From: Actinoplanes auranticolor
GTDB taxonomy: Bacteria > Actinomycetota > Actinomycetes > Mycobacteriales > Micromonosporaceae
Assembly (NCBI RefSeq): GCF_018332655.1
Contig: NZ_BOQL01000052.1
Coordinates: forward strand, 1-64,000
Direction of reading: 5' to 3'
DNA: 64,000 nucleotides
Shown here one piece after another: positions 8,226 to 16,066 of the stretch (the stretch's first letter is position 1; each line of letters begins with the position of its first letter). A program made the position numbers and the translations under genes. The notes beneath the pieces were generated by a model. The model had not been told where the DNA came from, ran no database searches, and saw nothing but the letters and a program-made list of their open reading frames with translations.

Positions 8226-8671
8226 CAGAGGACCTTACGCAGCAGGTCGGCGAGCCCGATCGGGAAGATCTGCTCGGTCGTGGTGTCCAGCTCGGCGGTG
8301 GACCACCAGCGGTTGCCGGTGATGCTCCGCTGCTCATCGGCGTCGAAGCCGGCGGTGTCGACCTGCCACGACTCCACCCGCAGCAGGAAGAAGTCCTGCT
8401 CCTGGCGGTACTGCCGGTTGTCGTAGCTGAACTCGGTGGTCTCGTGGTGCACCGGCTCGCCCAGCTCGGCGGGGTCGGTCCGCAGGCCGGTCTCCTCCCG
8501 CAGCTCGCGCGCCGCGCCCTGGACGGGCGTCTCGCCCTCGTTCAGGCCGCCGCCGGGGGTGAACCACCAGTGCTGGTCCGCGCGTGCCGGGTCACCGCCG
8601 TGCAGCAGCAGAACCCGCTCCGCGGCATCGATGAGAAGCACCCGGGCCGCCCGGCGGTCGATGAACGTCAC
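8225..8671 (-). CDS. NUDIX hydrolase
   Basis: A 148-residue NUDIX protein. The catalytic box begins GGGLNEGETPVQGAARE and continues LREETGL, matching GX5EX7REUXEEXGU with all metal-binding glutamates present. Members hydrolyse nucleoside diphosphates linked to other groups, such as oxidised dNTPs, ADP-ribose or capped nucleotides; the substrate cannot be read here. It starts at GTG 8671, between lepB and rnhB on the same strand, a placement common in Micromonosporaceae. Confidence 0.88.
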   Translation of the reverse strand: MTFIDRRAARVLLIDAAERVLLLHGGDPARADQHWWFTPGGGLNEGETPVQGAARELREETGLRTDPAELGEPVHHETTEFSYDNRQYRQEQDFFLLRVESWQVDTAGFDADEQRSITGNRWWSTAELDTTTEQIFPIGLADLLRKVL

Positions 8672-8712
8672 GCCCCCAGCCTATTGCGCCGATGGACGAT
8701 CTTGACGCCGGG

Positions 8713-9372
8713 TCAGTTGGCCGGCGCCGGGTCCGGGACGTCGTCGAACTCCCTGGGCACGGACAGCCAGGTCGCGCGGGACACCGGCCAGAAGATCGTG
8801 AACGCGCGCCCGATGATGGCGTCGGTCCTGATCGTGGCCGCCTGGATGTTGCCCTCGGTCTGCTCGTAGTGCTCCAGCGAGTCGCCGGACGCGGAGCGGT
8901 GGTCACCCATGACCCAGAGCCGGCCGGCCGGCACGGTGACGTCGAACTTCTGGTCCGCCGCCGGGTCCTGCTTACCGTCCGCGTCGGTGTAGATGAACGG
9001 CTCGTCCAGCGAGTGCCCGTTGATGATCAGACGCTCCTGGTCGTCACAGCAGACCAGGTGGTCGCCGCCGACGGCGATGATGCGCTTGATGAAGTCCTCG
9101 CCCTCGGCACCGCTGCTCTGCCAGTCGGTCGGGGCCTTGAAGACCACGATCTCGCCCCGGCGGGGCTCCCGGAAGTCGTACACGAGCTTGTTGACCAGTA
9201 CCCGGTCCCAGATGTTGAGCGTGTGCTCCATCGAGGGCGACGGGATGTAGAAGGTCTGCAGCACGAAGAAGCGCACCAGGACGGCGACGAGGATCGCCAC
9301 TCCCAGCAGGATCGGAAGCTCGCGCCAGAACGAACCGCTGCGCTTGGTGGGCTCGGTGTGCTCGTCAATCAC
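8713..9372 (-). CDS. lepB: Signal peptidase I (second paralogue)
   Basis: A 219-residue type I signal peptidase. One N-terminal transmembrane helix (PILLGVAILVAVLVRFFVL) anchors it. The catalytic serine is in YIPSPSMEHTL, the lysine in DFIKRIIAVGGD, and the C-terminal signature is GDHRSASGDS. The enzyme removes signal peptides from exported preproteins at the outer face of the membrane. Its GTG start overlaps the upstream lepB stop by 4 bp, so the two paralogues are translationally coupled. Streptomycetes are known to carry several clustered sip genes. Confidence 0.93.
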   Translation of the reverse strand: MIDEHTEPTKRSGSFWRELPILLGVAILVAVLVRFFVLQTFYIPSPSMEHTLNIWDRVLVNKLVYDFREPRRGEIVVFKAPTDWQSSGAEGEDFIKRIIAVGGDHLVCCDDQERLIINGHSLDEPFIYTDADGKQDPAADQKFDVTVPAGRLWVMGDHRSASGDSLEHYEQTEGNIQAATIRTDAIIGRAFTIFWPVSRATWLSVPREFDDVPDPAPAN

Positions 9373-10271
9373 GATCGGAGCCTACGTCCCCGGGGCCGCA
9401 ACCACAGTCCGGAACGCGCGGATACGCCGACACTTAAGAGGAACGGCAGCATAACGGCAGCGGTGACGGGATCGGGGGCGCGCCGGGGAGATTCACCGGT
9501 TTCCGCGGCCGCGACCGGGTGGGCCGCCGCGTACGCCTTCCAGTTGTCCGGCACGGAAAGGCTGGTGAAGTGGCTCGTCGGCCACACCACCACGAAGGCC
9601 CGGCCGATGATGTTGTCGATGGGCACCGGGCCCTGGCAGCGGGCGTCCTGCGACACCAGGCGGTGGTCGCCCATGACGAACATCTCACCCGCGGGGACGG
9701 TCACCTCGGCGAACCGGCGGCTGGTGCACTGCCGCGGATTCGGCGGGGCGTCCAGCGGCGAGTCCTCGAAGATGTACGGCTCGTCGACGGGCTCGCCGTT
9801 GACGGTGATCCGGCCCTGCTCGTCGCAGCAGGCGATCTTGTCACCGGGCAGGCCGATCACCCGTTTGATGAAGTCGCGTTCGCCCGGACGGCTGACCCCG
9901 ACGAGGTCGCCGATGGTGCGGCCGAGCTTGGCCCCGAAGGTGTTGCTGATCGGCTCGGTCGGCTGCTCGGGTGCCCAGTTGTCGGTGCCGCGGAAGACCA
10001 CGATCTCGCCGCGCAGCGGATCGCGCATGTCGTAGACGACCTTGTTGACCAGGACGCGGTCCTTGATCGCCAGGGTGTTCTCCATCGAGCCGGACGGGAT
10101 GTAGAACGCCTGCACGAGGAAGGTGCGGATCAGCACAGCGAGGCAGAAGGCCACCACCAGCAGCAGCGGCAACTCCTGCCAGAGGGGCATCTCCTTGCGC
10201 CGGATCACCCGCCCGCGGCGACGTCCGGAGGAGGAGGGTCGATACCCCTGCATCGGTTCCACGCTACGCAT
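9369..10271 (-). CDS. lepB: Signal peptidase I (first paralogue, larger)
   Basis: A 300-residue type I signal peptidase. A basic cytosolic N-terminus of about 30 residues precedes one transmembrane helix (PLLLVVAFCLAVLIRTFLV). The catalytic Ser is in YIPSGSMENTL and Lys in DFIKRVIGLPGD. Compared with its neighbour it has a 25-residue insertion (around PTEPISNTFGAKLGR) before the lysine motif. It also has a C-terminal extension with a second hydrophobic stretch (VTAAVMLPFLLSVGVSA), so both ends may be membrane-associated. An internal ATG seven codons in is an alternative start. A strong hairpin separates it from rplS, so it may have its own promoter. Confidence 0.92.
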   Translation of the reverse strand: MRSVEPMQGYRPSSSGRRRGRVIRRKEMPLWQELPLLLVVAFCLAVLIRTFLVQAFYIPSGSMENTLAIKDRVLVNKVVYDMRDPLRGEIVVFRGTDNWAPEQPTEPISNTFGAKLGRTIGDLVGVSRPGERDFIKRVIGLPGDKIACCDEQGRITVNGEPVDEPYIFEDSPLDAPPNPRQCTSRRFAEVTVPAGEMFVMGDHRLVSQDARCQGPVPIDNIIGRAFVVVWPTSHFTSLSVPDNWKAYAAAHPVAAAETGESPRRAPDPVTAAVMLPFLLSVGVSARSGLWLRPRGRRLRS

Positions 10272-10307
10272 CTCCCGCCGCCGTCCGGTCGAACCGCCCC
10301 GGATACA

Positions 10308-10354
10308 GCACTACCGCCCGGGATCCCCGTGAGGGACGTGTCGGGCGGTAGTGC
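10308..10354 (-). terminator. Hairpin terminator downstream of rplS
   Basis: A perfect 13-bp inverted repeat (10308-10320 with 10342-10354) encloses a 21-nt loop. The loop contains a smaller TCCC/GGGA stem. It lies about 125 bp past the rplS stop on the minus strand and before lepB, consistent with ending the rpsP-rplS transcript. There is no long T run. Confidence 0.6.
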
Positions 10355-10478
10355 GAATGGTCCACCAGCACGGCGACTGCCGCAGTGGCACTGATTCCCA
10401 TCCGTCACTGACGCAAGCGTAATGCGCCCGCGCAGCAAACGTCAGTCCGAGTGAATACGGCCCGGACCGTTAGTGGGT

Positions 10479-10838
10479 TCAGCTGACCGTCTGCTTCTCG
10501 CGGAGCTCCTTGATCTTGGCCTTCTTGCCCCGGAGCTCACGCAGGTAGTACAGCTTGGCGCGACGCACGTCACCGCGGGTCACGACCTCGATGCGGTCGA
10601 GCTGCGGGCTGTTGATCGGGTAGGTCCGCTCGACACCGACGCCGAAGCTGATCTTCCGGACCTTGAAGGTCTCGCGCAGCCCGCCGCCCTGGCGGCTGAT
10701 CACGACGCCCTGGAAGATCTGGACGCGGGAGCGGTTGCCCTCGACGACCCGGACGTGCACCTTGACGGTGTCACCGGCCCGGAAGTCGGGGATGTCCGTG
10801 CGCCGCGACTGGGCGTCGAGCTGGTCCAGCGTGTTCAT
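10479..10838 (-). CDS. rplS: 50S ribosomal protein L19
   Basis: A 119-residue L19 of normal length. The start MNTLDQLDAQSRRTDIPDFR, the GDTVKVHVRVVEGNRSRVQIF core and the C-terminal RAKLYYLRELRGKKAKIKE are diagnostic. L19 sits at the 30S-50S interface. ATG 10838 was chosen over longer upstream readings, which extend into non-conserved sequence. It lies 130 bp after trmD in the order rpsP-KH-rimM-trmD-rplS. Confidence 0.97.
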   Translation of the reverse strand: MNTLDQLDAQSRRTDIPDFRAGDTVKVHVRVVEGNRSRVQIFQGVVISRQGGGLRETFKVRKISFGVGVERTYPINSPQLDRIEVVTRGDVRRAKLYYLRELRGKKAKIKELREKQTVS

Positions 10839-10968
10839 CGCTGCATCCTCGTCGTACTCAAAGCGCACCGGGAGTTCGATGCGCGATTGGGTGATCCTGA
10901 CCCGCTGACATCGGTGCAGGGGGTCCTCGTCCGGCCGGCCACGGCGTGGGGCGCGAACGGCAACCTCA

Positions 10969-11733
10969 CTACTTTGCCACACCCGGGGGCGGGATCTGAA
11001 ATCCGGCCTCGTCCAGGGCGGCCCGGTCCTTCTTGTCGAGAAGGTCGACCGGATAGCCGGCCATCATGTCCGGGCGCCGGGCCGCGGTGCGCAGCAACGA
11101 TTCGGTACGCCGCCAGCGCGCGATCCGCCCGTGGTCCCCCGACCGCAGCACCTCGGGCACCGCCCTGTCCCGCCACACGGCCGGCTTGGTGTAGACCGGC
11201 GCCTCCAGCAGCCCGGCGGCGTGCGACTCCTCGGTCAGCGAATCGGCGTTGCCCAGCACCCCGGGCAGCAGACGGGTGACCGCTTCCATGATCACGATGA
11301 CCGCGACCTCGCCACCGAAGAGCACGTAGTCGCCGAGCGACACCTCACGGACCGGCATCCGGGCGGCGGCGTCGTCGAGGACCCGCTGGTCGATGCCCTC
11401 GTACCGGCCGCAGGCGAAGATCAGATGCTCCAGCCCGGCCAGCTCGTGCGCGTCCGCCTGGGTGAACGGCTTACCGACCGGTGACGGCACGACCAGCGTG
11501 GAGGAAGGCCCGGCGACCGCGTCCAGCGCCGCCGCCCACGGCTCCGGGCGCATGACCATTCCGGGACCACCGCCGTACGGGGTGTCGTCCACCGTGCGGT
11601 GCACGTCCGAGGTCCAGGTGCGCAGATCGTGCACGGCCAGGTCGAGGATCCCGGTGCCGCGGGCCTTACCGATCAGCGACAACTCCAGCGGAGCGAAATA
11701 CTCCGGGAAGATGGAGACGACATCAACGCGCAT
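10969..11733 (-). CDS. trmD: tRNA (guanine-N1)-methyltransferase TrmD
   Basis: A 254-residue SPOUT methyltransferase that makes m1G37 next to the anticodon and so prevents +1 frameshifting. The N-terminus MRVDVVSIFPEYF, the loop DDTPYGGGPGMVMRPEP and the trefoil-knot SAM site GRYEGIDQRV plus SLGDYVLFGGEVA are all present. The C-terminal DNA-like domain is normal in length. It overlaps rimM by one base (both use position 11733), so translation is probably coupled. Confidence 0.97.
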   Translation of the reverse strand: MRVDVVSIFPEYFAPLELSLIGKARGTGILDLAVHDLRTWTSDVHRTVDDTPYGGGPGMVMRPEPWAAALDAVAGPSSTLVVPSPVGKPFTQADAHELAGLEHLIFACGRYEGIDQRVLDDAAARMPVREVSLGDYVLFGGEVAVIVIMEAVTRLLPGVLGNADSLTEESHAAGLLEAPVYTKPAVWRDRAVPEVLRSGDHGRIARWRRTESLLRTAARRPDMMAGYPVDLLDKKDRAALDEAGFQIPPPGVAK

Positions 11734-12302
11734 CAGAGGTCGAGCAGACCCTCGGGCAGGTCGACGAGGATGCGACCGCCGGCCAGGTCGACCGTCGGCA
11801 CCATCTGGCTGACGAACGGGATGAGCGCCGTACCCCCGGCGGCCTTCTTCAGCACGATGAGGTCGGAGGAGGGCGCATGGTCGATCCGGTCGACCGTGCC
11901 CAGCACGGTGCCGTCGACCGACTCCACCGACAGGCCGGCGAGCTGGTGGTCGTTGAACTCGTCGGGATCGTCCGGTTCGGCGATCTCCGAGCTGTCGACC
12001 TGCAACAGCACGCCGCGCAACGCCTCGGCGGTGTTGCGGTCGATGACGCCCTCGAACTGGGCGATGCCCTTGCCCTGATGCCAGCGGATCGCCTCGAGGA
12101 CGAGCTTCGCGGGCACCTGGTAGGGAATCCCCACGACGGCGGCAGCCGCCGGGCCGGTGCTCACCCGGCGGTCCCGGGGGACCTCCGTGGTGAACGCCGA
12201 CCCGGCGGCGAATCTCGCCTCTGGATCATCGGTCCGCACCGTCACCAGCACTTCCCCACGGATTCCGTGGGGCTTCCCGATCTGACCGACGACCAGCAAC
12301 AT
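11733..12302 (-). CDS. rimM: 16S rRNA processing/ribosome maturation factor RimM
   Basis: A 189-residue RimM. The N-terminal beta-barrel starts VVGQIGKPHGIRGEVLV, the standard signature. The PRC-barrel half contains HQLAGLSVESVDGTVLG and the C-terminal end RILVDLPEGLLDL. RimM binds S19 and helps mature the 30S head. It lies between the KH-domain gene (11 bp upstream) and trmD, the normal order. Confidence 0.96.
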   Translation of the reverse strand: MLLVVGQIGKPHGIRGEVLVTVRTDDPEARFAAGSAFTTEVPRDRRVSTGPAAAAVVGIPYQVPAKLVLEAIRWHQGKGIAQFEGVIDRNTAEALRGVLLQVDSSEIAEPDDPDEFNDHQLAGLSVESVDGTVLGTVDRIDHAPSSDLIVLKKAAGGTALIPFVSQMVPTVDLAGGRILVDLPEGLLDL

Positions 12303-12313
12303 CAGGCGGCAGC

Positions 12314-12571
12314 TCAGTACGCGTCGACGATGTCGACGCGGATGCCGCGCCCACCGATCGAACCGATGACCTGACGCAGCGCCTTGGCCGTACGCCCGCC
12401 ACGCCCGATGACCGTTCCCAGGTCCTCGGGGTGCACACGCACCTCGAGCCGCTTACCGCGGCGCGAGTCGACCAGCCGGACCCGGACGTCGTCCGGGTTG
12501 TCGACGATGCCCTTGACGAGGTGCTCCAGCGCAGGCCGGAGCGCCCCGTCAGTTCCCGTCGGCGCCGGCAC
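12314..12571 (-). CDS. khpA: KH-domain RNA-binding protein (KhpA-like)
   Basis: An 85-residue KH protein. The opening ALRPALEHLVKGIVDNPDDV is the family signature, and the KH loop is seen as VIGRGGRTAKALRQVI with its GxxG. In Firmicutes KhpA works with KhpB in RNA binding and cell-size control. In actinobacteria the gene is fixed between rpsP and rimM. No in-frame ATG lies near the domain. GTG 12571, preceded by AAGGA, was chosen and overlaps the rpsP end by 23 bp. The start is less certain than the gene. Confidence 0.88.
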   Translation of the reverse strand: MPAPTGTDGALRPALEHLVKGIVDNPDDVRVRLVDSRRGKRLEVRVHPEDLGTVIGRGGRTAKALRQVIGSIGGRGIRVDIVDAY

Positions 12572-13118
12572 CGGCCGGGTCCTTCGCGTCCGCCGCGACA
12601 GCCTCGCGGTTCGGCTCGGCCGGGTCGACGGCCTTGGTGTCGCTCGGGCGGGTCTCGGCAACCTCCGGCGCGGCCGGGGTCTTGTCAGCAGCCTTGTCGG
12701 CCTTGTCGGCCTTGTCGGCAGCCTTCTCGGTCGCCTTGGCCTTCTTGGCCGGCTTGGCAGCCGGAGCCTCCGCGACGCCGGCGGCGGCCTTCGCCTCGGC
12801 CTCGTAGGTCGCCAGGCGGCTGACCTTCTCGGCCTTCATGAGCAGCGGCGGCGGGGCCGGCAGGCCCTTGAACTGCTGCCAGTCGCCGGTCTTCTCGAGC
12901 AGACGCTGCACGGCCTCGCTCGGCTGCGCGCCGACCGAGAGCCAGTACTGCACCCGCTCCGACTTCACCTCGATGATCGAGGGGTCTTCCTTGGGCTGGT
13001 AGATACCGACGTACTCGATGGCGCGGCCGTCACGCTTGGTGCGCGAGTCGGCGACGACGATGCGGTACTGCGGGTTGCGGATCTTGCCCATCCGCAGGAG
13101 CCGGATCTTTACGGCCAC
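12549..13118 (-). CDS. rpsP: 30S ribosomal protein S16 with long Ala/Lys-rich tail
   Basis: A 189-residue S16. The conserved domain is the first 80 residues: VAVKIRLLRMGKIRNPQYRI, then RDGRAIEYVGIYQP and the sequence leading to GAQPSEAVQRLLEKTG. About 100 further residues form an Ala, Lys, Glu and Pro-rich tail with a short repeat (ADKADKADKAADK). Actinobacterial S16 often carries such tails, but bacterial S16 elsewhere is only about 80-90 residues. GTG 13118 was chosen because the domain begins there and AGGAG lies upstream. First gene of the block running to rplS. Confidence 0.93.
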   Translation of the reverse strand: MAVKIRLLRMGKIRNPQYRIVVADSRTKRDGRAIEYVGIYQPKEDPSIIEVKSERVQYWLSVGAQPSEAVQRLLEKTGDWQQFKGLPAPPPLLMKAEKVSRLATYEAEAKAAAGVAEAPAAKPAKKAKATEKAADKADKADKAADKTPAAPEVAETRPSDTKAVDPAEPNREAVAADAKDPAGAGADGN

Positions 13119-13274
13119 GGTCTTGTTCGCTCCTGTTGCGATGACGACCGGCCCGCCTGGGAGCCGGTACGTGGGTGAGAGAACGGAACCCACGTGGGGA
13201 TATGGGACCGATGCCTCGAGGACTGGCGGTGCGTGGAGGAGTTAGAGGGCACCTCACGCACGCCGGACCCGTCC

Positions 13275-13304
13275 ATTCTGCCAGAGAGCCCGGGCTCGTC
13301 CCAA
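13275..13304 (-). promoter_or_regulatory. Candidate promoter for the rpsP operon
   Basis: Read on the minus strand, TTGGGA (13299-13304) and CAGAAT (13275-13280) are separated by 18 bp, a fair match to a housekeeping -35/-10 pair. The predicted start is about 150 nt before rpsP. Found by eye only. Confidence 0.3.
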
Positions 13305-13422
13305 TCGGGCCTGCATCCTTGGCTCTCGGCATCTCGTTCTTGGATGTCGTGCCTGGTTGCATGGTTCTGACCGTCGCTCCCGCCGATTGCCGGGTTCGTG
13401 CTTTGTTCCCTCTGGTTTGCGC

Positions 13423-13913
13423 TGGTTGCATGGTGGGGGCAACGGCTGAGTCCCGCGCACAAGCGCCGGCCCGTCGCCGAACAGACGAGGCCGCGCAGTA
13501 GACCAGTTCGAGTGCTATCGCACTCACTGCGCCGTCTGTCTCACCGTGGGAGCTGCGAGGGAAGGTCGAGGTGCTGGTTTGAAGCGGCTTCACCGTTGCG
13601 GCGCACAGCGACGTCAACTACGACGACAGCCCAGCCGGCAAGTGGCACCGACGGGTTGGTGAGCAGTGGTGTGGCTTGAGTGGTGCTCGGGGCTTGCTCG
13701 CGTTGCTGTGTCAGCGCTCACCAGCGAGTCCGCGGACTTTCGGGTTCGGGTCGGTCCGGGGATCGCGAATCCGTGGATTCGGGGTTCGGGAGGGTGGCGG
13801 GGTGGCAGGTGTGGGTGAGGTGCACGGGCTTGGGGGCGGGGATGACCCACGCGGATATCAAGCCTGACGGTCCGCGTGGGTCATCCCCGCCCCCAAGCCC
13901 CACCATGCAACCA
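13423..13913. repeat. 16-bp inverted repeat pair flanking 459 bp
   Basis: TGGTTGCATGGTGGGG at 13423-13438 is repeated exactly in inverted orientation at 13898-13913. A third partial copy (12 nt) lies at 13354-13365. The pair could be ends of a small non-autonomous element or paired binding sites. No target-site duplication is visible at the flanks. Confidence 0.5.
13826..13900 (-). terminator. Perfect 30-bp hairpin downstream of the DUF402 gene
   Basis: Bases 13826-13855 are the exact reverse complement of 13871-13900, with a 15-nt loop at 13856-13870. The hairpin begins 21 bp after the DUF402 stop. A terminator for the proS-DUF402 transcript is the simplest reading, but the arm is far longer than needed and there is no T tract. 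The right arm overlaps the inner end of the 16-bp inverted repeat. Confidence 0.5.
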
Positions 13914-13921
13914 CCAGTACT

Positions 13922-14581
13922 TCAGACCCGGGGAGCAGCGGGCCGGTCCCAGCCGGGGGGCAGGGAGGTGGGGACGGGCCAGGACGGGTCCGGGTCGTAG
14001 GAGGTCCAGGTGCCGTCGAAGGGGAAATCGCCCGCCTCGATCGTTTTGATCACGCGGAGTCCTTCGGCTCGGACCGCTGCCGCGTCGTGGACCCAGTAGT
14101 GGTCCGGGAAGGCGAGGCGCTCGGTGAACTCGTCCTCGTCCTTCCACTTCCACGTGCGGTCCGGGGCCACCACCAGGTCCAGGTCCTGGTCGATCACGTC
14201 GACGCCCGCCACCCCGCCGTCGTCCCAGCGAATTGCTCTTTCTTCCAGGTTGACGTACCAACCCGTGAAGGCGCCCTGGTCGTCGCGGAAGAGCCAGACC
14301 GAGTGGTCCGCGTCCGGCGGGATGAACTTGAGCAGGCCCGGGCCCTGCCAGGTGTCGGCGGCGAGCCGGGTGCGCAGGCCGGTCCATTCGCTGAACGGCA
14401 TGTCGCGGATGCCGCGGCCGTCCTCGGCCACCTCGATCACCACCGCCGAGCCGCGGGCCAGCCAGAGCAGCAGCCCGCGGTCGTCGTCGGAGACCACCCG
14501 GCACGGGCGTACGGACGCCAGCCGCGGCCCGTCGATGTTGCGGTAGAGGACCTCGCGGCCCGGCGCGTAACGCACGGGCAC
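13922..14581 (-). CDS. DUF402 (FomD/Ntdp-like) domain protein
   Basis: A 219-residue protein of the DUF402 family. The pattern WYVNLEERAIRWDDG, then the acidic run DVIDQDLDLVV and APDRTWKWKDEDEF, matches the metal-binding core seen in FomD and nucleoside tri/diphosphate phosphatases of this fold. FomD hydrolyses a CMP-linked intermediate in fosfomycin synthesis, but that specific role is not implied here. GTG 14581 starts 2 bp after the proS stop, so it is almost certainly co-transcribed with proS. Its substrate is unknown. Confidence 0.8.
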   Translation of the reverse strand: MPVRYAPGREVLYRNIDGPRLASVRPCRVVSDDDRGLLLWLARGSAVVIEVAEDGRGIRDMPFSEWTGLRTRLAADTWQGPGLLKFIPPDADHSVWLFRDDQGAFTGWYVNLEERAIRWDDGGVAGVDVIDQDLDLVVAPDRTWKWKDEDEFTERLAFPDHYWVHDAAAVRAEGLRVIKTIEAGDFPFDGTWTSYDPDPSWPVPTSLPPGWDRPAAPRV

Positions 14582-14583
14582 GC

Positions 14584-15990
14584 TCAGTACGACCGGGCCA
14601 GGATCGCGACCAGGTCCGGCTCGTCGTCGCTGTCCGGCATCGAGCCGTCCTCGCGGAACAGGCAGCGCACGGTCACCGCCTTGCCGTTCGCCTCGGCCTC
14701 GCCCTCGGTGCCGACGACCGACCACGGCACCCGCGCCCAGCCGGTCTGGGCCGCTTCGATCGCGTCGCCCAGCGTCTTGACGTCGACCGTGTTCGTCTCG
14801 CGGAACGCCAGCGCGTCGTCGTACATGCGCTGCTGGTCGGTCTCCAGGGCGGCGGCCACGGTCGCGGCCACCTCGCCCAGCGCCACCGGCGTCTTGCTGC
14901 CGTCGATGCGGCGGGCCACCACGGCGTTGCCGGCGGCCAGGTCGCGCGGGCCGACCTCGATGCGTACCGGAATGCCCTGCAGCTCGGCGTCGACGGCCCG
15001 GCGGCCGAACGGGATGTCGGCCCGGCCGTCCAGCTTGACCCGCACGCCGGCCGCCTTGAGCTCGTCGGTCAGCCGGCCCGCGGCCTCCAGCACGCCCTCG
15101 CCGGCCTTGACCACCATGACCTGGGCCTGGATCGGTGCGATCCGCGGCGGCAGGCGCAGGCCGTTGTCGTCGCCGTGCACCATGATCAGTCCGCCCATCA
15201 TCCGGGTGGAGGTGCCCCAGGACGTGGTCCAGGCGTGCTCGACCTTGCCGGCCGCGGACGAGTACGTGATGTCGAACGCCTTGGCGAAGTTCTGCCCCAG
15301 CTCGTGCGACGTGCCCATCTGCAGGGCCTTCATGTCGCCCATCATGGCCTCGACGGTCATCGTGTTGGTCGCGCCGGCGAACCGCTCGCCCTTGGTCTTG
15401 CGACCGGGTACGACCGGGATGGCCAGCATCGAGACCATGAAGTCCTCGTACACGTTCTTGTGGATCTCCCGCGCGTGCTCCCGGGCGTCCTGCTCGGTGG
15501 CGTGCGCGGTGTGGCCCTCCTGCCAGAGGAACTCGGTGGTGCGCAGGAACGTGCGCGGGCGCAGCTCCCAGCGCACGACGTTGGCCCACTGGTTGAGCAG
15601 CAGCGGCAGGTCCCGGTAGGAGTCGACCCACTTGGCCATGAACTCGCCGATGACGGTCTCGCTGGTCGGCCGGACGACCAGCGGCTCGGCGAGCTCCTTG
15701 CCGCCGGCGTGGGTGACCACGGCCAGTTCGGGCGAGAAGCCCTCGACGTGGTTGGCCTCGCGGCGCAGGTAGCTCTCCGGGATGAACAGCGGGAAGTACG
15801 CGTTCTGCACGCCCGCTTCCTTGATCCGCCGGTCCATGTCGGCCTGCATGTGCTCCCAGATGGCGTAGCCGGCCGGCCGGATCACCATCGTCCCGCGCAC
15901 CGGGCCGTTGTCGGCGAGTTGCGCCTTGGCGATGAGGTCCTGGTACCAGCGGGGGAAGTCCTCCGCACGGGGAGTGAGCACGCGAGCCAT
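14584..15990 (-). CDS. proS: Prolyl-tRNA synthetase, archaeal/eukaryotic-type (type 3)
   Basis: A 468-residue class II synthetase that charges tRNA-Pro. It lacks the editing insertion of the long bacterial form and ends in a short C-terminal zinc-like domain, as in the archaeal type. Motif 1 lies around AIWEHMQADMDRRIKEAG. RPTSETVIG and motif 2 (RPRTFLRTTEFLWQEGHTAH) are clear, and the GTSHELGQNFAKAFDI strand is typical. Many actinobacteria carry this type instead of, or alongside, the bacterial type. It is divergent from the sigma-factor gene, 76 bp apart. Confidence 0.95.
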   Translation of the reverse strand: MARVLTPRAEDFPRWYQDLIAKAQLADNGPVRGTMVIRPAGYAIWEHMQADMDRRIKEAGVQNAYFPLFIPESYLRREANHVEGFSPELAVVTHAGGKELAEPLVVRPTSETVIGEFMAKWVDSYRDLPLLLNQWANVVRWELRPRTFLRTTEFLWQEGHTAHATEQDAREHAREIHKNVYEDFMVSMLAIPVVPGRKTKGERFAGATNTMTVEAMMGDMKALQMGTSHELGQNFAKAFDITYSSAAGKVEHAWTTSWGTSTRMMGGLIMVHGDDNGLRLPPRIAPIQAQVMVVKAGEGVLEAAGRLTDELKAAGVRVKLDGRADIPFGRRAVDAELQGIPVRIEVGPRDLAAGNAVVARRIDGSKTPVALGEVAATVAAALETDQQRMYDDALAFRETNTVDVKTLGDAIEAAQTGWARVPWSVVGTEGEAEANGKAVTVRCLFREDGSMPDSDDEPDLVAILARSY

Positions 15991-16066
15991 GAGGCAGCAT
16001 CCTAGCGAGACCCGTGCGCAACCGACCGGGCGGCCGTCCCGTGTCCATCTGCGAGGGGCGGTGGAG

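Larger units (their letters stand above)
13119..13921. other. 803-bp gene-free stretch upstream of rpsP
   Basis: Open frames here lack start signals, family features and codon bias, so I see no gene. The stretch holds a candidate rpsP promoter, three copies of TGGTTGCATGGT (13354, 13423 and an inverted copy ending at 13913) and a perfect 30-bp hairpin. Base composition is less GC-rich than the flanking genes around 13330-13560. Confidence 0.6.

Noticed and set aside
13119..13921. Small genes in the gap before rpsP
   Set aside because: Candidate frames on both strands lack ribosome sites and codon bias, and one crosses the 30-bp hairpin.
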